In this document: one piece after another, positions 62,131 through 64,000 of the stretch | Layout of the letters: every line of letters starts with the position of its first letter | Position numbering within the stretch: position 1 is the stretch's first letter | NCBI RefSeq assembly: GCF_900112765.1 | Contig: NZ_FOMZ01000018.1 | Location: forward strand, 1 to 64,000 | DNA: 64,000 bases | Direction: 5' to 3' | Source of the DNA: Actinopolyspora alba | GTDB lineage: Bacteria > Actinomycetota > Actinomycetes > Mycobacteriales > Pseudonocardiaceae | The notes under the pieces: generated by a model | Seen by the model: only the letters and a program-made list of their open reading frames with translations | The model's database searches: none | What the model was told of the DNA's origin: nothing | Position numbers and translations under genes: made by a program

Positions 62131-62991
62131 ATGAGCCTCGGCCAGGGCGAGGTCAGCGAACGGCACGATCCGGCAACGAGCGGAGCGGTCACAGTGCGGG
62201 CCCGTACGCCCGGCGGTTGGCCGCTGCCGGAAGCGGTGCTCACGGTCACCGACGCCTCGGGGACCCAGGTGGGACGCGCTCCCGCCGACTCGGCGGGGGA
62301 AGCCACGGTGCAGGCGCTGCCGCCGGGACGCTACACGGCGATCGTCACGGCGCTGGGGCACCAGCCGCTCGCGCGCACCGCGATGGTGCGGCAGGGCAAC
62401 GCCGTCGAGCTGGACGGGGTGGAGCTCTCCCCGGTGGGAGGCGGTGACGAGCTGCCCGACCCCGGGTTGTGGCACATCGATCCGGCGCACTCCGCCATCC
62501 GTGCCACCGCGAAGCATCTGGGGATCAGCAGCATCCACGGTCGGTTCAACGAGTTCGGTGGTGAGATCCGGATAGCCAGACCGGTGGAGTCCTCCTCGGT
62601 CGACGTCCGGATCGACGCCGCGACCGTGGACACCGGAAACGCGCAGCGCGACGAGCACCTGCGCAGCGGTGACTTCCTCGACGTCGCGAACCACCCCCGG
62701 ATCGACTTCACCTGCACCGGGATATCGCGCGGGCACGACCACTGGGATCTCGACGGTGAGCTGACGCTGTGTGGCGTCACCCGTCCGGTGCGGCTGGAGA
62801 CCAGGTTCACCGGGGTGGGCCCCGACCCGTGGGGCGGCACCAGGGCGTCCGCCTCGGCCACCACGATCCTGCGGCGCGAGGACTTCGCGATGACCTTCAA
62901 CCAGTCGCTGAGCACCGGAATCGCCGCGATCGGCACCACGCTGCGGGTCGAGCTCGACGTGCAGGCCGTGCTCGCCGAGGGAGTGAGCTGA
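62131..62991 (+). CDS. YceI-family protein with N-terminal carboxypeptidase-regulatory-like domain
   Basis: A 286-residue protein. Residues 15-95 form a carboxypeptidase-regulatory-like domain (AVTVRARTPGGWPLPEAVLTVTD ... LPPGRYTAIVTALGHQPLARTAMV), similar to the three repeats at the end of the exporter upstream. Residues ~110-285 are YceI: WHIDPAHSAIRATAKHLGISSIHGRFNEFGGEI, RDEHLRSGDFLDVANHPRIDFT, GELTLCGVTRPVRLETRF. YceI proteins are lipocalin-like and bind isoprenoid or amphiphilic ligands. There is no signal peptide. ATG 62131 has GGGGAGGA upstream. It is probably in the marR-exporter operon. Confidence 0.9.
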   Translation: MSLGQGEVSERHDPATSGAVTVRARTPGGWPLPEAVLTVTDASGTQVGRAPADSAGEATVQALPPGRYTAIVTALGHQPLARTAMVRQGNAVELDGVELSPVGGGDELPDPGLWHIDPAHSAIRATAKHLGISSIHGRFNEFGGEIRIARPVESSSVDVRIDAATVDTGNAQRDEHLRSGDFLDVANHPRIDFTCTGISRGHDHWDLDGELTLCGVTRPVRLETRFTGVGPDPWGGTRASASATTILRREDFAMTFNQSLSTGIAAIGTTLRVELDVQAVLAEGVS

Positions 62992-63012
62992 GGGCCGCCG
63001 TCTCCGGGTTGA

Positions 63013-63028
63013 TGTTTCACGCGAAACA
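63013..63028. promoter_or_regulatory. parS-like ParB-binding site
   Basis: TGTTTCACGCGAAACA differs by one base from the canonical parS TGTTTCACGTGAAACA. It is intergenic, between the YceI gene and the NmrA-type gene. Natural parS variants of this kind are known in actinomycetes, where parS sites cluster around oriC. Confidence 0.65.
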
Positions 63029-63235
63029 ATGCTGTCCGGCGCCCCGCCCCGGGGTTCCCCCGGCGCGGTGATGCGCGGCGCCGTGCTCCGAGCATCGTTG
63101 ACTTCGAGTGCGCTGGAAGATCCAGACTCGTCCACACGCCGCCCGTGGGCGCGAACTCCCGACGGAGTTTCCCGACGGGGTTCGCCTACCCGGCGGTTTC
63201 GCCTGTTGATTTCGTGGACGAGGTTCGGAGAGCGC

Positions 63236-64000
63236 ATGATCCTGGTGACTTCGGCGACCGGCAACATCGGTCGCTGCCTGGTACGCGACCTGCACGACGC
63301 GGGATTCGCGGTGCGGGCGACCACCCGTGATCCCGGCGGGGCGGAGTTCCCCGACGGGGTCGAGGTCGTAGCCGGTGACCTCGAAGATCCGGACTCGCTC
63401 CGGGACGCCTTCGCGGGAGTCGACGGACTCTTCCTGCTCGGCTCTCCCGGCGACGTCCCGGCGATACTGCATCGGGCCGTCGAGGCAGGGGTGCGGCGGG
63501 TGGTGCTGGTCTCCTCGCTGCTCGCCGAGACGCACCCGGACTCCTTCATCGGCAGTGGTGCGCTGGCCGGGGAGAAGGCCGTCCGGGACAGCGGGCTCGA
63601 CTGGACCGTGCTGCGTCCCTGGGAGTTCACCTCCAACGCGTTCTGGTGGATCCCCTCGATCACCGAGCACGGCAGCGTGTACGCCCACGAGAGCCCGGAG
63701 GGCTCGCAGGTCGTCGATCCCGCCGACATCGCCGCGGTCGCGGCTCGGGCTCTCACCGAGTCGGGCCACGAACAGCGGATCCACTCGCTGACGGGGCCCG
63801 AGAAGCTCACCGTCGCGCAGCGGGTGGCCGTGCTGGCGGAGGAACTGGGGCGCCCCGTCGAGTTCGTGGAGCTGAGCACCGAACAGGCCCGGCAACGGAT
63901 GCTGGAGTACATGCCCGCCGGGATCGTCGAGGACATGCTCGCCACGGAGGGTGGGGATCCCGGGCTGCCGGACACGGTTCGGCGGATCACGGGAAGGCCC
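63236..64000 (+). CDS. NmrA-type NAD(P)-binding protein (runs off the window)
   Basis: 255 residues are present and the gene continues past the window. ATG 63236 begins MILVTSATGNIGRCLVRDLHDAG, the NAD(P)-binding GxxGxxG loop as TGNIG. ATTRDP, VVAGDLEDPDSLRDAFAGVDGLFLLG, VRRVVLVSSLLA and DWTVLRPWEFTSNAFWW follow, matching the NmrA/atypical SDR group. DPADIAAVAARAL is the typical late motif. The role may be redox sensing or quinone reduction. It has its own promoter region with the parS-like site ~210 bp upstream. Confidence 0.85.
   Translation, partial: MILVTSATGNIGRCLVRDLHDAGFAVRATTRDPGGAEFPDGVEVVAGDLEDPDSLRDAFAGVDGLFLLGSPGDVPAILHRAVEAGVRRVVLVSSLLAETHPDSFIGSGALAGEKAVRDSGLDWTVLRPWEFTSNAFWWIPSITEHGSVYAHESPEGSQVVDPADIAAVAARALTESGHEQRIHSLTGPEKLTVAQRVAVLAEELGRPVEFVELSTEQARQRMLEYMPAGIVEDMLATEGGDPGLPDTVRRITGRP

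Overview
This 64 kb window comes from a high-GC Gram-positive actinomycete. The evidence is pervasive GTG/TTG starts and ATGA/GTGA gene overlaps, a dnaK-grpE-dnaJ-hspR operon with HspR-type HAIR sites, the DUF397/DUF5753 regulator pair, DUF3558 lipoproteins, type VII secretion (T7SS)-like helical proteins, and an Rv0338c-like Fe-S reductase. Many proteins are acidic, which would fit a halotolerant Pseudonocardiales member (Actinopolyspora/Saccharopolyspora-like). That placement is inference only.

Layout. 1-11 kb: the end of a TipAS-type regulator, an M48 membrane protease, a CPBP protease, two crcB fluoride-channel genes behind a recognisable fluoride riboswitch, an MscS channel, a PadR/DUF1048 pair, a 0.9 kb intergenic stretch with RNA-like structure, and a bile-acid-symporter-type transporter. 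11-25 kb: a Tat-exported GH9 glycosidase, a T7SS-like protein plus DUF1023 hydrolase pair, a Tat phosphoesterase, an SDR, a DprA + phosphoribosyltransferase pair, DUF2182/DUF1326, GNAT, an aldo/keto reductase, and a second T7SS-like cluster ending in a tandemly duplicated DUF3558 lipoprotein. Three genes between 18.7 and 22.8 kb carry single reading-frame breaks.

26-35.2 kb is an accessory island bounded by two decayed IS5-type elements. It ends at a tRNA-Gly(CCC) gene that has an integrase 3'-end remnant beside it. It carries a GT87-type glycosyltransferase, an S66 carboxypeptidase, an AT-rich gene with a PUA/Mrr-N-like + CBS pair + HEPN architecture, a truncated tyrosine integrase, and an AT-rich overlapping ParA-ATPase/PIN-nuclease pair. 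The CBS-HEPN gene and the ParA-PIN pair are the best candidates for undescribed defence or conflict systems.

35-64 kb returns to core-like content: dcd, a sugar porter, alpha/beta hydrolase, XRE-DUF397 pair, Uma2 nuclease, a secreted protein, the Fe-S reductase, an SMR exporter with its TetR regulator, hisG, a DUF4097 protein, the heat-shock operon, flavohemoglobin divergent from a PNPOx-like protein, two MarR genes, a 14-TM exporter with carboxypeptidase-regulatory-like tails, a YceI protein with the same extra domain, a parS-like site, and a truncated NmrA-type gene at the right edge.

A 14-bp palindrome (ATTTCGCGAGAAAT and variants) occurs at least 14 times, almost always between genes and often as pairs about 45-70 bp apart. 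It behaves like a lineage-specific REP element. The exporter gene also contains a cluster of DnaA-box-like 9-mers about 1.9 kb from the parS-like site.
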